A DNA stretch of 64,000 bases from Flavobacterium flevense (GTDB lineage Bacteria > Bacteroidota > Bacteroidia > Flavobacteriales > Flavobacteriaceae). Positions 8,523-18,368 of this stretch are shown piece by piece. Location of the stretch: NCBI RefSeq assembly GCF_900142775.1, contig NZ_FRCC01000001.1, positions 496,001 to 560,000 on the forward strand, given 5' to 3'. Made by a program: the position numbers and the translations under genes. Under the pieces are notes generated by a model. It worked only from the letters and a program-made list of their open reading frames with translations. It did not search any database and was not told the DNA's origin. The number at the start of each line of letters is the position of its first letter. Position 1 is the first letter of the stretch.

Positions 8523-9644
8523 TTATTTCATTTTGTAGAGTTCAGATCCTGCTAGCAAGAAACAACCTAAACCATAATCTTCAAAATCAGGAATTTTATC
8601 ATAACTTAATGGCATACCGTCTTTTGGTTCTTTTCCTGTAGATTGTAAATATCCTAAGAATCCATTTTTATGTAAACTTTCGGTTGTTAATGCTTTCCAT
8701 GCTTTTTCAATTACCGGCAGATAGGTTTTTTTATCTAAAATACCATTGTTGATTCCATAAGCAATTCCATAAACAAATAAAGCCGTTCCTGAAGCTTCTT
8801 TTTCTCCATAATTGTTAGGATCATGTAAGCTTGCATTCCAGAAACCATCGGCTCTCTGAATAGGCACTAAGGCTTTTGCCATAGCTTTCAAATCTTTTAC
8901 ATATTGATCTCTGTGAGGCGCGTTTTCAGGAATAATGGTTAACACTTTTGCCAATGCTCCAATTACCCAACCGTTTCCACGACTCCAGTAACAGTCTTCT
9001 CCATTTGGTTCTTTGTAAGGAGGATCAAAATCGGCATCACGCCACCATAATCCGTCTTTTGGATTGAATAATCCATTGTCACCATGTTTATTTCTGGAGT
9101 ACATGTACATTTCATACATTTTCTCATAATACCGATTATCATTATCTAAAACACCCATTTTAGCAAAAACCGGCATCCCCATCTGAATAGCATCAATCCA
9201 TGACCAATCATCATTTTGCGGCGTGTTTACTAACATATTGATATTAGCTCTTGTGTTTTTTAATTTATCCGGATCAGGAGATAAATTATACAAATCAATA
9301 TAGGTTTGTGCTGCACAATAATTATCGGCATTACGGGTGGTATTCCCTCCGTTAAATCCCCATTTGTGTGATTCTGCCCAATCGTAAGCATATTTATAAT
9401 AAACATCTTTAGGATAAATTTCGTGCAAAGCCATCAATCCTTCATAATATACCCCACGAGTCCAGATGTTACTTGGACGCTCTTTATTAGTGATAATTGT
9501 TTTTCCGGTATCTGGCCATTTGTCCATGAAATATTTATTAGCTAATTCCATTTGAGCCAGTACCGCTTTTTTATCAAAAGGGTTTTGCGCACTTACTGAA
9601 TTGTATAATAAAAAAGAGGTAAAGAGTAAAACCAGTTTCTTCAT
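8523..9644 (-). CDS. Glycoside hydrolase family 105, unsaturated rhamnogalacturonyl hydrolase
   Basis: 373 aa, signal peptide MKKLVLLFTSFLLYNSVSAQ. The (alpha/alpha)6-barrel motifs of the YteR/YesR family are clear: HKWGFNGG, NADNYCAAQTYIDLY, WSWIDAIQMGMPVF with the catalytic Asp151, and WSRGNGWVIGAL. GH105 hydrates the unsaturated galacturonyl residue made by pectin lyases, which fits the PL9 gene next to it. It is first in the leftward operon, and the tandem CAGGA motif lies about 100 bp upstream of its start. Confidence 0.93.
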   Translation of the reverse strand: MKKLVLLFTSFLLYNSVSAQNPFDKKAVLAQMELANKYFMDKWPDTGKTIITNKERPSNIWTRGVYYEGLMALHEIYPKDVYYKYAYDWAESHKWGFNGGNTTRNADNYCAAQTYIDLYNLSPDPDKLKNTRANINMLVNTPQNDDWSWIDAIQMGMPVFAKMGVLDNDNRYYEKMYEMYMYSRNKHGDNGLFNPKDGLWWRDADFDPPYKEPNGEDCYWSRGNGWVIGALAKVLTIIPENAPHRDQYVKDLKAMAKALVPIQRADGFWNASLHDPNNYGEKEASGTALFVYGIAYGINNGILDKKTYLPVIEKAWKALTTESLHKNGFLGYLQSTGKEPKDGMPLSYDKIPDFEDYGLGCFLLAGSELYKMK

Positions 9645-9740
9645 TTGTTTATTTTTTGTGAATTAATACTAAATTTTAAATTTCTATTTTTGATGAAAAA
9701 TAAATAATCAGGTAAAAATAATATTCAAATCTCTGTTTTC

Positions 9741-9760
9741 TGTCCTGTAGCATCCTGCTA
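9741..9760 (-). promoter_or_regulatory. Tandem CAGGA motif upstream of GH105
   Basis: On the minus strand the sequence reads TAGCAGGATGCTACAGGACA, two CAGGA units exactly 10 bp apart. Nearly the same pair lies upstream of GH106, and a partial pair upstream of susC, in the same orientation relative to each gene. It is probably a binding site for a direct-repeat-binding activator; the binding protein is unknown. Confidence 0.55.
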
Positions 9761-9847
9761 AATTAAAATTTATACTCCATTTTCGGCATTAATCTTGCAA
9801 TGGGGACTAAACAGAAATTAAAAAAGCAATACGCTGGGATTGCTCAA

Positions 9848-9855
9848 TAATTTTG
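9848..9855 (+). promoter_or_regulatory. Candidate -7 promoter element for GH28
   Basis: TAATTTTG fits TAnnTTTG and would start transcription about 40 nt before the GH28 start codon. No TTG at the right -33 distance is visible, suggesting activator dependence. Confidence 0.4.
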
Positions 9856-9899
9856 CCAAACACAATAATTTTACTTTTTTATAAAAAACCATTTAAAAA

Positions 9900-11483
9900 A
9901 TGAACAGATTAAAAACAATTACAGGACTCACTTTAATAACGCTAAGCCTGCTTTGTTGCAATGCAAAAAAGAATTCAAAAACACCAACTGCTACGGCAAG
10001 AATCCTGACAGAAAATGAAGTGGGTGTCAAAATGCTTCCTGATGAAATTGAAGCTGTAAAAGCTCCTTTTAAAACGATTCCATTTGAAAAACCCGTATTC
10101 CCTGCTGAAAAAGTTACACTCGTACTTTCTGCTACTGCAATAAATACGGCCACCATTCAAACAGCGATTGACCGGTTAAGTGCTAAAGGTGGAGGAACTG
10201 TTATTATTCCAAATGGAAAATGGCTGACAGGAAGAATTCATCTGAAAGACAACATCAATTTTCATTTGGAAAATGAAGCACAGTTAGTTTTTAGCGGCGA
10301 AATAAAAGATTTTCTTCCTGTTGTTTTTACCCGTATCGAAGGAATTGAAGTAATGTCTCTGGGTGCTTGTATTTATGCTAATGGCGCTACCAATATTGCT
10401 GTTACTGGAAAAGGAAAATTGATAGGACCGCAAAAAGGCTCTATTCGAGACCGAATTTTAACAAAGGATGTTATTGATAATGTAATTGACCCAAAGACCG
10501 CTGTTTCTGAACGAATTGTTGACGGCACAAAACAAGACTGGATTTTCCCACCTATGTTTATTTCGCCTATTAATTGTAAAAAGGTTTATATTGAAGGAGT
10601 TTCTTTAGAAAATTCTGCTTTTTGGAATATTGTCCCTATTTATTGTGACAATGTGATTATTCGTGGTGTTACTGTCAACTCAGTCGGGATAGCCCGCGGT
10701 GACGGAATTGACATTGAATCCAGCAAAAATGTATTAATTGAATATTGTAATCTGAGTACTGGTGACGACTGTTTTACGATGAAAGCAGGACGCGGAGAAG
10801 ATGGCATCAGAGTAAACAAATCAACCGAAAACGTAGTGGTGCGTTATTGTCTGGCATTGGAAGGTCATGGCGGAATTACCTGCGGAAGTGAAACTGCCGG
10901 AATGATTCGTAATTTATATGTTCACGATTGTGTATTTAATATTGATGGTGTGGGTATCCGTTTTAAAACCCGAAGATCTCGTGGCGGTGGCGGCGAAAAC
11001 TTAACTTACGAACGCATCAGAATGAATCTGGAGCAAACAGCCATCAAATGGGATATGCTGGGTTCATCCGGAAGTGTGGGTGATCTTGCGGATCGTTTAC
11101 CGGCAAGAGCCATCAATACACTGACTCCAAAATTTAAAAATATTACTATCAAAGATATTAGTATCGAAAACTGCTCTACTTTTATAAAAGTTTTTGGAAT
11201 TCCCGAATCGCCGGTAACTCATTTAACCATTAAAAATGCTACTGTAAATTGTACGGAGTTATTCAACGCTCACGATCTTCAGGATGCAACTTTTAAAAAC
11301 ATGTCCATTACAACAAAAGATTCCACCTTATTTTTATTAGATTCTAAAAATATTGTTTTTGACCAAATTGATTTTAAAACACCCCAATTTGTAAAACTTG
11401 ATATTAAAGGAACTGCTTCTGATTCTATTTTTGTTCGGTCAGGTTCAAATATTAAAAACACCCAATGGTTTAAAAAAAATTAA
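9900..11483 (+). CDS. Glycoside hydrolase family 28 polygalacturonase-like lipoprotein
   Basis: 527 aa. The N-terminus (MNRLKTITGLTLITLSLLCC) is a lipoprotein signal, so the enzyme is probably anchored to the membrane. A parallel beta-helix follows. GH28 active-site motifs are visible: GDGIDIES (Asp268, Asp271), TGDDCF (Asp289, Asp290), EGHGGI (His323) and the RFKTRR substrate-binding stretch. GH28 hydrolyses alpha-1,4-galacturonic or rhamnogalacturonan backbones. It is transcribed alone, divergently from the GH105 operon. Confidence 0.92.
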   Translation: MNRLKTITGLTLITLSLLCCNAKKNSKTPTATARILTENEVGVKMLPDEIEAVKAPFKTIPFEKPVFPAEKVTLVLSATAINTATIQTAIDRLSAKGGGTVIIPNGKWLTGRIHLKDNINFHLENEAQLVFSGEIKDFLPVVFTRIEGIEVMSLGACIYANGATNIAVTGKGKLIGPQKGSIRDRILTKDVIDNVIDPKTAVSERIVDGTKQDWIFPPMFISPINCKKVYIEGVSLENSAFWNIVPIYCDNVIIRGVTVNSVGIARGDGIDIESSKNVLIEYCNLSTGDDCFTMKAGRGEDGIRVNKSTENVVVRYCLALEGHGGITCGSETAGMIRNLYVHDCVFNIDGVGIRFKTRRSRGGGGENLTYERIRMNLEQTAIKWDMLGSSGSVGDLADRLPARAINTLTPKFKNITIKDISIENCSTFIKVFGIPESPVTHLTIKNATVNCTELFNAHDLQDATFKNMSITTKDSTLFLLDSKNIVFDQIDFKTPQFVKLDIKGTASDSIFVRSGSNIKNTQWFKKN

Positions 11484-11518
11484 TATAACTGTCCGCTAAG
11501 CGGACTAAATATAAAAAA

Positions 11519-11620
11519 GGCCACAGATGACACTGATTGAACAGATAAAAACGGATTTTTATAGCTCTTTGCAAATCACAATCTGTGATAATCCATTAAA
11601 ATCCGTTTCATCTGTGTGCC
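11519..11620. repeat. Palindromic intergenic repeat element with about 12-13-bp terminal inverted repeats
   Basis: The ends GGCCACAGATGA (11519-11530) and TCATCTGTGTGCC (11608-11620) are inverted copies with a one-base length difference. Inner parts AAAACGGATTTT and AAAATCCGTTT also pair. It has no coding potential and resembles scattered palindromic units often seen in Flavobacteriia intergenic DNA. A separate small hairpin GTCCGC-taa-GCGGAC lies at 11491-11505 just after GH28. Confidence 0.65.
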
Positions 11621-11672
11621 ATTCTCAATGATTGGCATAAGAAACAAACAGTCATTAAATCATCTTAAAATG

Positions 11673-11720
11673 AAAAACTTCCTAAACACTCTATTAAACT
11701 GGAGCACGTAGGAAGTTTTT
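11673..11720 (-). terminator. Terminator downstream of GH106
   Basis: Inverted repeat AAAAACTTCCTA / TAGGAAGTTTTT (11673-11684 with 11709-11720) with flanking T/A runs. It lies 20 bp past the GH106 stop codon. Confidence 0.75.
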
Positions 11721-11740
11721 TTAATCTAAAAATTTTAAAA

Positions 11741-14476
11741 TCAATTCATACTTTTTAAAGGTGTTATGCTAACCGGAGTTGTTAATCCGGAAGGCATTGG
11801 AGCCCATTTAGTTGCATCAAATTTATTATAATCTTTATCCACCATATTAATTTCGTAGAAAATTTTCCATTCCTTCCCTTTCTTTTCCATATCACGAACA
11901 CGGTTTGCAGAAAGATTGGTCACCTGAACTTTCAACTCATTTTTCCCTTTCTTCAATTTTCCTAAATTGATTGTAAAAGGCACTGACCAGGCTTCGCCAA
12001 TATAGTTTCCGTTCAACCAGATTTTAGCACTTTCTCTCACATCACCCAGATTTAATTGCCAGTTATCCGCAGCTGCTTTTGGCGCATCAAATTGCAAAGT
12101 GTACAATGCTGTTCCTGAGAAAGCTTCCGTTTCAGGGCTTATTTTAGTCCATGATTCTAAAGTAGTTACTTTTGCAGGAGAAGGCAAAGTAGGTCCTCCT
12201 TTTTCAAAAGTCAGCTGCCAATCTCCTTTTAACGCAATAGGTTCTGCTGTAGCTTCGTAATATTTCCAAGGTTTTTCAGAAGCTGTATTTTCGGTTTTTA
12301 AAATCAATGATCTTCCGGATTCGATGCGAAGTTTTACTAAAGTAATTTGCCCTTCTTTTTGAACTATTGCATTACCCACATTTCTGTTTAACGGATCTAA
12401 AATCAACACTTCTTTATTGGCTGCAGCCAAAGGAATAAAACCTTCAATAGTCTTAGCTGTGTGATTTACCAGATAATAGATTTTCTCTCCATCTAAATCT
12501 CTTCTGATGAATTTCAAACCGGTTTTCACCAATGTTTCCGGTTGTTCATTGGCTTCCGCCAAAGCTTTAAACAAATCATTTACCGGATTTACCAATGCTT
12601 TATTAGTCGAAAGTAAAGATGCTAATTTTTCGTTTTGAGCTTCATAATCTTTGAATCCCGGAACTGATTTTGGCAAACCTTCAAAAATTATATGTGCTCC
12701 TGATTTTTTCAATGCAAGCAGTTTTTCTAAAGTAGCCAATGGCATTTTATCACAATTAGGAACTACTAAAGACTTATAACTGTTTCCCGGTAAAACAATT
12801 TTTCCGTTTTCAACTTTTGCCTGAGCAATAAAACTATCTGAAACAAAATCAACGCCATAGCCGTTTTCCATTAATTTTTTGGTAGTATCATAAAACGGAG
12901 TTCCATGCAGCCACTCTTTCAACGAGTGAATTTTGAATTGGAAAAATAAATTTCCATCTAAACTTTTTCCCCAGGTATCATACACCGGGTAATACAATAA
13001 AGTTTCATTATCCGGTTTTCCAGCCTGTAATAAGGATTGGCAATTAGCAATATAATTGAATAATCCCGAAGCATCTTCCCAGATAGAATTTGTAGCATTA
13101 AAATTTACAGAAGCATAAAATTTCCATCCCGGCCATTCGGCCTTTTTAGGCGAATACGTTGAACCGTGAAGAAAAACGTGATTGATTCCGTTAAGCATTA
13201 AATCCTCAACTTCAGGTTTACATTGTGACAAAGCCGTTTTAAAATGGTCTCTCAACCAGGTAAAAGTTTCTGAAGAAGTCAATGGTTTTCCGGCAATGTG
13301 AGCTGCAGAAGAAGAAAATTTTAACATAACAGGATCAGCATCTCCATCCCTGATATCTTCTTTTTCACGTCTGAATCCCGGAATATCATACGGCATAGAT
13401 CCAAAAGTTTCACATTCAGGAATATCAGCAGAGGCGTATAAATCAATTAAATTCCCCGGCGAACCGTGTGCCTGTAACTTTGTTTTATAATTTTTAGAAT
13501 TAGCCCATTTAGTCCATGGCAAGTCAAATTTATTCAATAATAAATCAGAAATGGTTTCTCTGTAATCGCTTTTAATTCTGTTTCCAATTTCAGAATCCTC
13601 TTTACTCAACAACTGCGGAAGGTGTTTTTTCAAATCATACCCTCTGCGTTTTTCAAATTCCTGTAAAAAAAGTGGCGTGAAATCAGTTCCATAAACTTCA
13701 TAACTATCATTAAAAATAGCCCTCAGTTTTCCTTCAAATCCTACTAATGCTTTATCAAAAGGAACCACATAAGCATTAAGCGCTTCAGTAGAAAAATGGT
13801 CCAAAGTATAGCCTTTTCCTCCCGGTGCAGCACGTTTTACCTGTTGCCCTGTTTTCCCTGCAAAAACAGCATACAGCGTATAATTTGTTTTTTTAGCCTT
13901 CCAGTTTAATACATTTCCCTTCAATTCGCTTGTCAGGTCCAGATAAGAACCATCAGCTCCGTAAGCGGAAACAATTAATAATTGTGCAGGAACTTTTTCC
14001 TTAGCAGGATCTGTTTTTATCTCCTTATTAAATTGTTCGTTTTTTTTAACTTCATATTTCTCCACAACTAATTTAGTTGCAGCATTTTCTAAAGAAACCT
14101 GAGGTCCACCATAAGGCCAGCCTGTTCCCAGAACCATATCAACCTGCAGACCTAAACTATCGGCTATTTTTACAGTATAACCCAGCATTTCCATGTACTT
14201 AGGCGACAAATAATCAATAAAATTATTCTCTTCTCCTTTTACTCCGTAGATAGGTGTGATTTCTACTCCTCCAATTCCAACTTTTTGAAAATCGATTAAA
14301 CTGGATTTTAAATTAGGCTTGTCTACAGCGCTTCCCATCCACCACCAGCGTGCCCATGGTTTGCTTACATTTTTAGTTTCCGGCCATGCTTTACCAGATT
14401 TATTTTCCTGAGCAGCACCGTTTAGAGAAAACAAAATTCCGATGATAAACGGAAGATAAGTGAGTTTGATTTTCAT
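11741..14476 (-). CDS. Glycoside hydrolase family 106 alpha-L-rhamnosidase
   Basis: 911 aa, signal peptide ending NGAAQ. The family start KPWARWWWMGSAVDKPNL followed by GIGGVEITPIYG is typical of GH106, as are MVLGTGWPYGGP, IFNDSYEVYG, LTSSETFTW and NGINHVFLHGSTYS. The C-terminal about 160 residues form a galactose-binding-like beta-sandwich (ALYTLQFDAP, LNLGDVRESAKIWLNG). GH106 enzymes release alpha-L-rhamnose from rhamnogalacturonans, and this gene is the clearest pointer to that substrate. It is shorter than some family members of about 1100 aa. It is divergent from susC; a candidate -7 box and the tandem CAGGA motif lie upstream. Confidence 0.9.
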   Translation of the reverse strand: MKIKLTYLPFIIGILFSLNGAAQENKSGKAWPETKNVSKPWARWWWMGSAVDKPNLKSSLIDFQKVGIGGVEITPIYGVKGEENNFIDYLSPKYMEMLGYTVKIADSLGLQVDMVLGTGWPYGGPQVSLENAATKLVVEKYEVKKNEQFNKEIKTDPAKEKVPAQLLIVSAYGADGSYLDLTSELKGNVLNWKAKKTNYTLYAVFAGKTGQQVKRAAPGGKGYTLDHFSTEALNAYVVPFDKALVGFEGKLRAIFNDSYEVYGTDFTPLFLQEFEKRRGYDLKKHLPQLLSKEDSEIGNRIKSDYRETISDLLLNKFDLPWTKWANSKNYKTKLQAHGSPGNLIDLYASADIPECETFGSMPYDIPGFRREKEDIRDGDADPVMLKFSSSAAHIAGKPLTSSETFTWLRDHFKTALSQCKPEVEDLMLNGINHVFLHGSTYSPKKAEWPGWKFYASVNFNATNSIWEDASGLFNYIANCQSLLQAGKPDNETLLYYPVYDTWGKSLDGNLFFQFKIHSLKEWLHGTPFYDTTKKLMENGYGVDFVSDSFIAQAKVENGKIVLPGNSYKSLVVPNCDKMPLATLEKLLALKKSGAHIIFEGLPKSVPGFKDYEAQNEKLASLLSTNKALVNPVNDLFKALAEANEQPETLVKTGLKFIRRDLDGEKIYYLVNHTAKTIEGFIPLAAANKEVLILDPLNRNVGNAIVQKEGQITLVKLRIESGRSLILKTENTASEKPWKYYEATAEPIALKGDWQLTFEKGGPTLPSPAKVTTLESWTKISPETEAFSGTALYTLQFDAPKAAADNWQLNLGDVRESAKIWLNGNYIGEAWSVPFTINLGKLKKGKNELKVQVTNLSANRVRDMEKKGKEWKIFYEINMVDKDYNKFDATKWAPMPSGLTTPVSITPLKSMN

Positions 14477-14528
14477 TGAATAATATATTTAATGTATGAA
14501 GAAGATAATTTTAAATAACCTCAATTGA

Positions 14529-14536
14529 CAAAACTA
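14529..14536 (-). promoter_or_regulatory. Candidate -7 element for GH106
   Basis: On the minus strand TAGTTTTG matches TAnnTTTG, about 55 bp upstream of the start codon. The CAGGA motif lies 58-74 bp further upstream. Confidence 0.45.
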
Positions 14537-14591
14537 TAAAAAATTACTTTTTATTTAAACAGCGAAAATTATTAAATACTTGTCTTTAAAG

Positions 14592-14611
14592 CATCCTGTA
14601 CCATCCTGTTA
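14592..14611 (-). promoter_or_regulatory. Tandem CAGGA motif upstream of GH106
   Basis: Minus strand reads TTAACAGGATGGTACAGGAT: two CAGGA units 10 bp apart, almost identical to the pair upstream of GH105. Apart from this motif, the susC-side motif and promoter boxes, the 676-bp region 14477-15152 shows no gene or repeat that could be recognised. Confidence 0.55.
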
Positions 14612-15076
14612 ACATAGAATCAAAGCACTACTAATAAGTTCAAACAAAATGATATGAAATTATTTTCGGCTTTTTAAAATGCTGTAGTATTAATTTGTGT
14701 AGTACTTTAAAATACGCTGAAAACGATATAATCTCCTCTACTTCTTGCTATTAACATTTTTTCAAAAATCAGACAATCTATCCAAATTCCAAATAGTGAC
14801 ATCTATTAGAATTCCACCTACAAAAGTTAGCTTTTCATTAACGTTTATCTGTTAAATTTCTTGTCTTCAAAAGATAAAAACACCTAAGGTATTCCAGAAT
14901 AAAGCGTTTTTACAAAATCTGCATTTATTTTAACATTCTATTTTTTATTTAGAATAAAATTATTTAAAAAATAATAAACTCATAAAAGTATTTAACAAAA
15001 AATCAAAAAATTTAATTGAAATCAGAAAAGAAATTAACATTCCTAAAGGCTGAATTTCCTTGTAAAAACAAGCAAT

Positions 15077-15121
15077 ACAGACACTACAGGATAGTTAAAA
15101 ATATCCGAAAATTTAATTTTG
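15077..15121 (+). promoter_or_regulatory. susC promoter region: CAGGA-type motif and -7 box
   Basis: TACAGACACTACAGGATAG (15077-15095) carries the shared CTACAGGA core with a partial second unit (CAGAC) 9 bp before it. The -7 match TAATTTTG lies at 15114-15121, so the motif falls around -30 to -45, a typical activator position. The leader before the susC ATG is about 25 nt. Confidence 0.55.
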
Positions 15122-15152
15122 AATTAATGCTAACCGTAATATAAAGTTAATT

Positions 15153-18100
15153 ATGAAAAACAAACTTTTTTATTTATTGAGTATGCTAATGGTTCTTTTA
15201 CTAAGTACCACTACGTATGCTCAGGAAAAAATAGTCAAAGGAAAAATCATTGACGAAACAGGATTTCCTGTTCCTGGTGCTTCTTTAATTATTAAAGGAA
15301 CAACTAAAGGAAGTACAACTGACATGGATGGAAATTATTCCATTTCAGCAAAGCCTGGAGATGTTATTGTATTCTCCTACTTAGGTTACAAAACTGTAGA
15401 AGAAACAGTAACTGAAGCTAACACTTACAATATAACATTGACACCGACTCAATCTCAACTTGATGAGGTAATTGTAGTTGGTTATGGTACTCAAAAGAAA
15501 TCAGACGTTACCGGAGCAATTACAAGAGTTAGTGCCGAAGAGCTGAACGACAGACCAGTAAGCAATGCGCTAGAAGCATTACAGGGAAAAGCTGCCGGGG
15601 TGGACATTACCACTAGTGAACGTCCAGGAACACTTGGAACGGTTCGTATTCGTGGACAACGTTCCTTAACTGCCAGTAGTAATCCTCTTTATGTAGTGGA
15701 TGGCGTACCTCTGTTATCATCCTCTTCTATCGAAACTTTAAACCCGAGAGACATAGAATCTATCGATGTCCTTAAAGACGCCTCTGCTACCGCTATTTAC
15801 GGATCTCGCGGAGCTAATGGTGTTATTATTGTGACCACTAAACAGGGGAAATCAGGGCGATTCAATTTGAATTATTCTGCCACATTAACAACTACTAACA
15901 TTGTAGATCGCTCACCATCAATGAGTGCTGCTGATTTTATACAATTCAAACGTTGGGCTGCATATAATTCGAGTATGCTCGATCCAAACTCTTTTCAATA
16001 TGCACACCCAAATTCTCCTACTCTTGCAAGTGACACACAATTATTTGCCAGTTCTTTAGATGGTAATACTACTCAAGCTAATGTATTGAAAGGTTGGGAA
16101 AGTGGTACTTGGGATCCTTCAAAGGTTACCAATACAGATTGGACTGACTTTGTAACTCGTACAGGAATCATGAATGAGCACGTGATTAGTGCCAGCGGCG
16201 GATCTGAAAAAGTGAATAGCTATGCTTCATTTGGTTACCTTAGTAACAAAGGAACACAAAGAGGACAAGACTATTCTCGTTATACTACAAAATTAACCAC
16301 AAATATTACCCCAACAGATTGGTTCAAACTTAATGCCTCTTTAAATATTTCCTGGAGTGAACAAGACTTTGGTATGTCAACCTTAGGAGGACGTAGCGGT
16401 TCCGTACCTAATGCTATTTATGGTGCTGCTAAATCTGTGTTTAACATCGCAACTCCTTATGATGCAAATGGTAATCTATTAATTAATCCAGGTGGAGAAA
16501 ACGGTGTTTATACGATTATTAATGAATGGGAAAAAAGTACTCAATTATCGCAAACGATGCGTGCTTTAGGTAATATTTCAGCAACTTTTGAAATAGGAAA
16601 AATATGGGAACCGCTTAAGGGATTAAGTTATAAAATTAATTTCGGTCCTGATTTTCGTCATTTTAGAGAAGGAGTATATATTGATGGCACCTCTTCACAT
16701 AGAATCAATTCAAATGGTACTCCTGGAAGAAACTTTGCCAGATTAAGAAACGAACGTGATTTTTCCTGGACTTTCGACAACATGATTAATTACGATCGTA
16801 CTTTTAACAAACACAAAATAGGAGCTACATTATTGCAAACAGCCTCTAAATGGGACGAAGAATTTTCTTCACTTAGCGCCAGCAACATTGCTAAACCTTC
16901 TTTCTTATGGAATGCTTTAGGTGATATTGATTTAAGTAATGCAGACAACAGTGCTAGTATGAGTTCTAATATCATACAACGTCAACTTTATTCCTACATG
17001 GCTCGTTTCAACTATGGTTTTGACGATCGCTACCTGTTAACTGTGTCAGGACGTTGGGATGCGGCATCACAACTATCTGAGGGATACAAATGGGATTTCT
17101 TCCCTTCAGCAGCTTTAGCATGGCGTTTGGATCAAGAAGAATTTATTAAAGATATTGATTGGGTTAATAATCTAAAATTCCGTTTAGGTTTTGGTTCAGT
17201 TGGTAACTCTTCTGTTAATCCTTATGATACAAAAGGAAATATTAGAAACTTAAACCTTCCATTTAATGGAATAAGCAATCAAATAGGGTATACTACTAAT
17301 GAACCTTATTATACAAATGACTTAACTCCAATGGCAAATCCTGCATTGGGATGGGAAAAAACTACACAATACAATCTTGGAATTGATTTTGGTATACTTA
17401 AAAATAGAATTAGCGGTAGTATAGAACTTTACAGATCTTTTACGGATGACTTATTAATGGGGGTAAATATACCAACATTGACGGGTTACAACAGAACTAT
17501 AGCTAACATTGGTAAAACCAGCAATAAAGGAGTTGAGGTTACTTTAAATTTCACTCCTGTACAAACAGAAAGTGGATTTACATGGGAAAGTGGCTTAAAT
17601 GCAGCTTGGCAAAAGGATAAAATTGAAGAATTAGCCTATGGGAAAAATGACATGGTTGACAATTCCTGGTTCATAGGTGAACAAATCAATGTTCGCTATG
17701 GTTTTGACAACTTAGGTTTATGGCAAGACACACCTGAAGACCAAGCCGAAATGGAATTATGGAACGCTAATGGATATAACTTTACTCCAGGTAACGTGCG
17801 TCCAAAAGATCAAAACGGTGATTATGACATGACTATTGAAGACAGAACAATCGTAGGTAACAGTAGTCCAAACTGGACTATGGGATGGAACAATACTTTT
17901 AATTATAAAGGTTTTGAGTTATCAACACTATTATATGGTCGTATGGGCTACACAGCCTCATTAGGTGGAGAAGCATTGACAGGTACAAGCAATCAACGCC
18001 AAATAGATTACTGGACTCCTGATAATCCAAATGCTGAATTCCAAAAACCATTGTTAGGACAAGCATCTGCCGGATCAAGAGATCCTTACTCAGGACTTCT

Positions 18101-18320
18101 TGGATTCACAAAAGCTTCTTTCGTAAAAATCCGTAACATTTCTTTGGGATACAATTTCTCTAAAGAATCTACTTCTGCTATTGGCTTAGCTAATCTAAAA
18201 ATCTATGCTCAGGCCATAAACCCAGGTAGCATTTATCAGTCAGTTGACTGGTATGATTTTGATACTAATTCAACTATATTCAACCGTAGCTTTGTTATGG
18301 GAATTGAAGTAGGATTTTAA
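15153..18320 (+). CDS. susC: SusC-like TonB-dependent outer-membrane receptor
   Basis: 1055 aa. Signal peptide (about 1-24, ending TTYAQ), carboxypeptidase-regulatory-like domain (about 27-105, GKIIDETGFPVPGASLIIKG), TonB plug with the SusC signature VVGYGTQKKSDVTGAI and DVLKDASATAIYGSRGANGV, then a beta-barrel ending in FVMGIEVGF with a terminal Phe. SusC proteins import oligosaccharides across the outer membrane with their SusD lid, powered by TonB. The SusD gene follows after 48 bp. The substrate is inferred from the flanking pectin enzymes. Confidence 0.96.
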   Translation: MKNKLFYLLSMLMVLLLSTTTYAQEKIVKGKIIDETGFPVPGASLIIKGTTKGSTTDMDGNYSISAKPGDVIVFSYLGYKTVEETVTEANTYNITLTPTQSQLDEVIVVGYGTQKKSDVTGAITRVSAEELNDRPVSNALEALQGKAAGVDITTSERPGTLGTVRIRGQRSLTASSNPLYVVDGVPLLSSSSIETLNPRDIESIDVLKDASATAIYGSRGANGVIIVTTKQGKSGRFNLNYSATLTTTNIVDRSPSMSAADFIQFKRWAAYNSSMLDPNSFQYAHPNSPTLASDTQLFASSLDGNTTQANVLKGWESGTWDPSKVTNTDWTDFVTRTGIMNEHVISASGGSEKVNSYASFGYLSNKGTQRGQDYSRYTTKLTTNITPTDWFKLNASLNISWSEQDFGMSTLGGRSGSVPNAIYGAAKSVFNIATPYDANGNLLINPGGENGVYTIINEWEKSTQLSQTMRALGNISATFEIGKIWEPLKGLSYKINFGPDFRHFREGVYIDGTSSHRINSNGTPGRNFARLRNERDFSWTFDNMINYDRTFNKHKIGATLLQTASKWDEEFSSLSASNIAKPSFLWNALGDIDLSNADNSASMSSNIIQRQLYSYMARFNYGFDDRYLLTVSGRWDAASQLSEGYKWDFFPSAALAWRLDQEEFIKDIDWVNNLKFRLGFGSVGNSSVNPYDTKGNIRNLNLPFNGISNQIGYTTNEPYYTNDLTPMANPALGWEKTTQYNLGIDFGILKNRISGSIELYRSFTDDLLMGVNIPTLTGYNRTIANIGKTSNKGVEVTLNFTPVQTESGFTWESGLNAAWQKDKIEELAYGKNDMVDNSWFIGEQINVRYGFDNLGLWQDTPEDQAEMELWNANGYNFTPGNVRPKDQNGDYDMTIEDRTIVGNSSPNWTMGWNNTFNYKGFELSTLLYGRMGYTASLGGEALTGTSNQRQIDYWTPDNPNAEFQKPLLGQASAGSRDPYSGLLGFTKASFVKIRNISLGYNFSKESTSAIGLANLKIYAQAINPGSIYQSVDWYDFDTNSTIFNRSFVMGIEVGF

Positions 18321-18368
18321 AATAAGTTATAACGAATCTATAAAGTAATAACATAAAAATATAACAAA

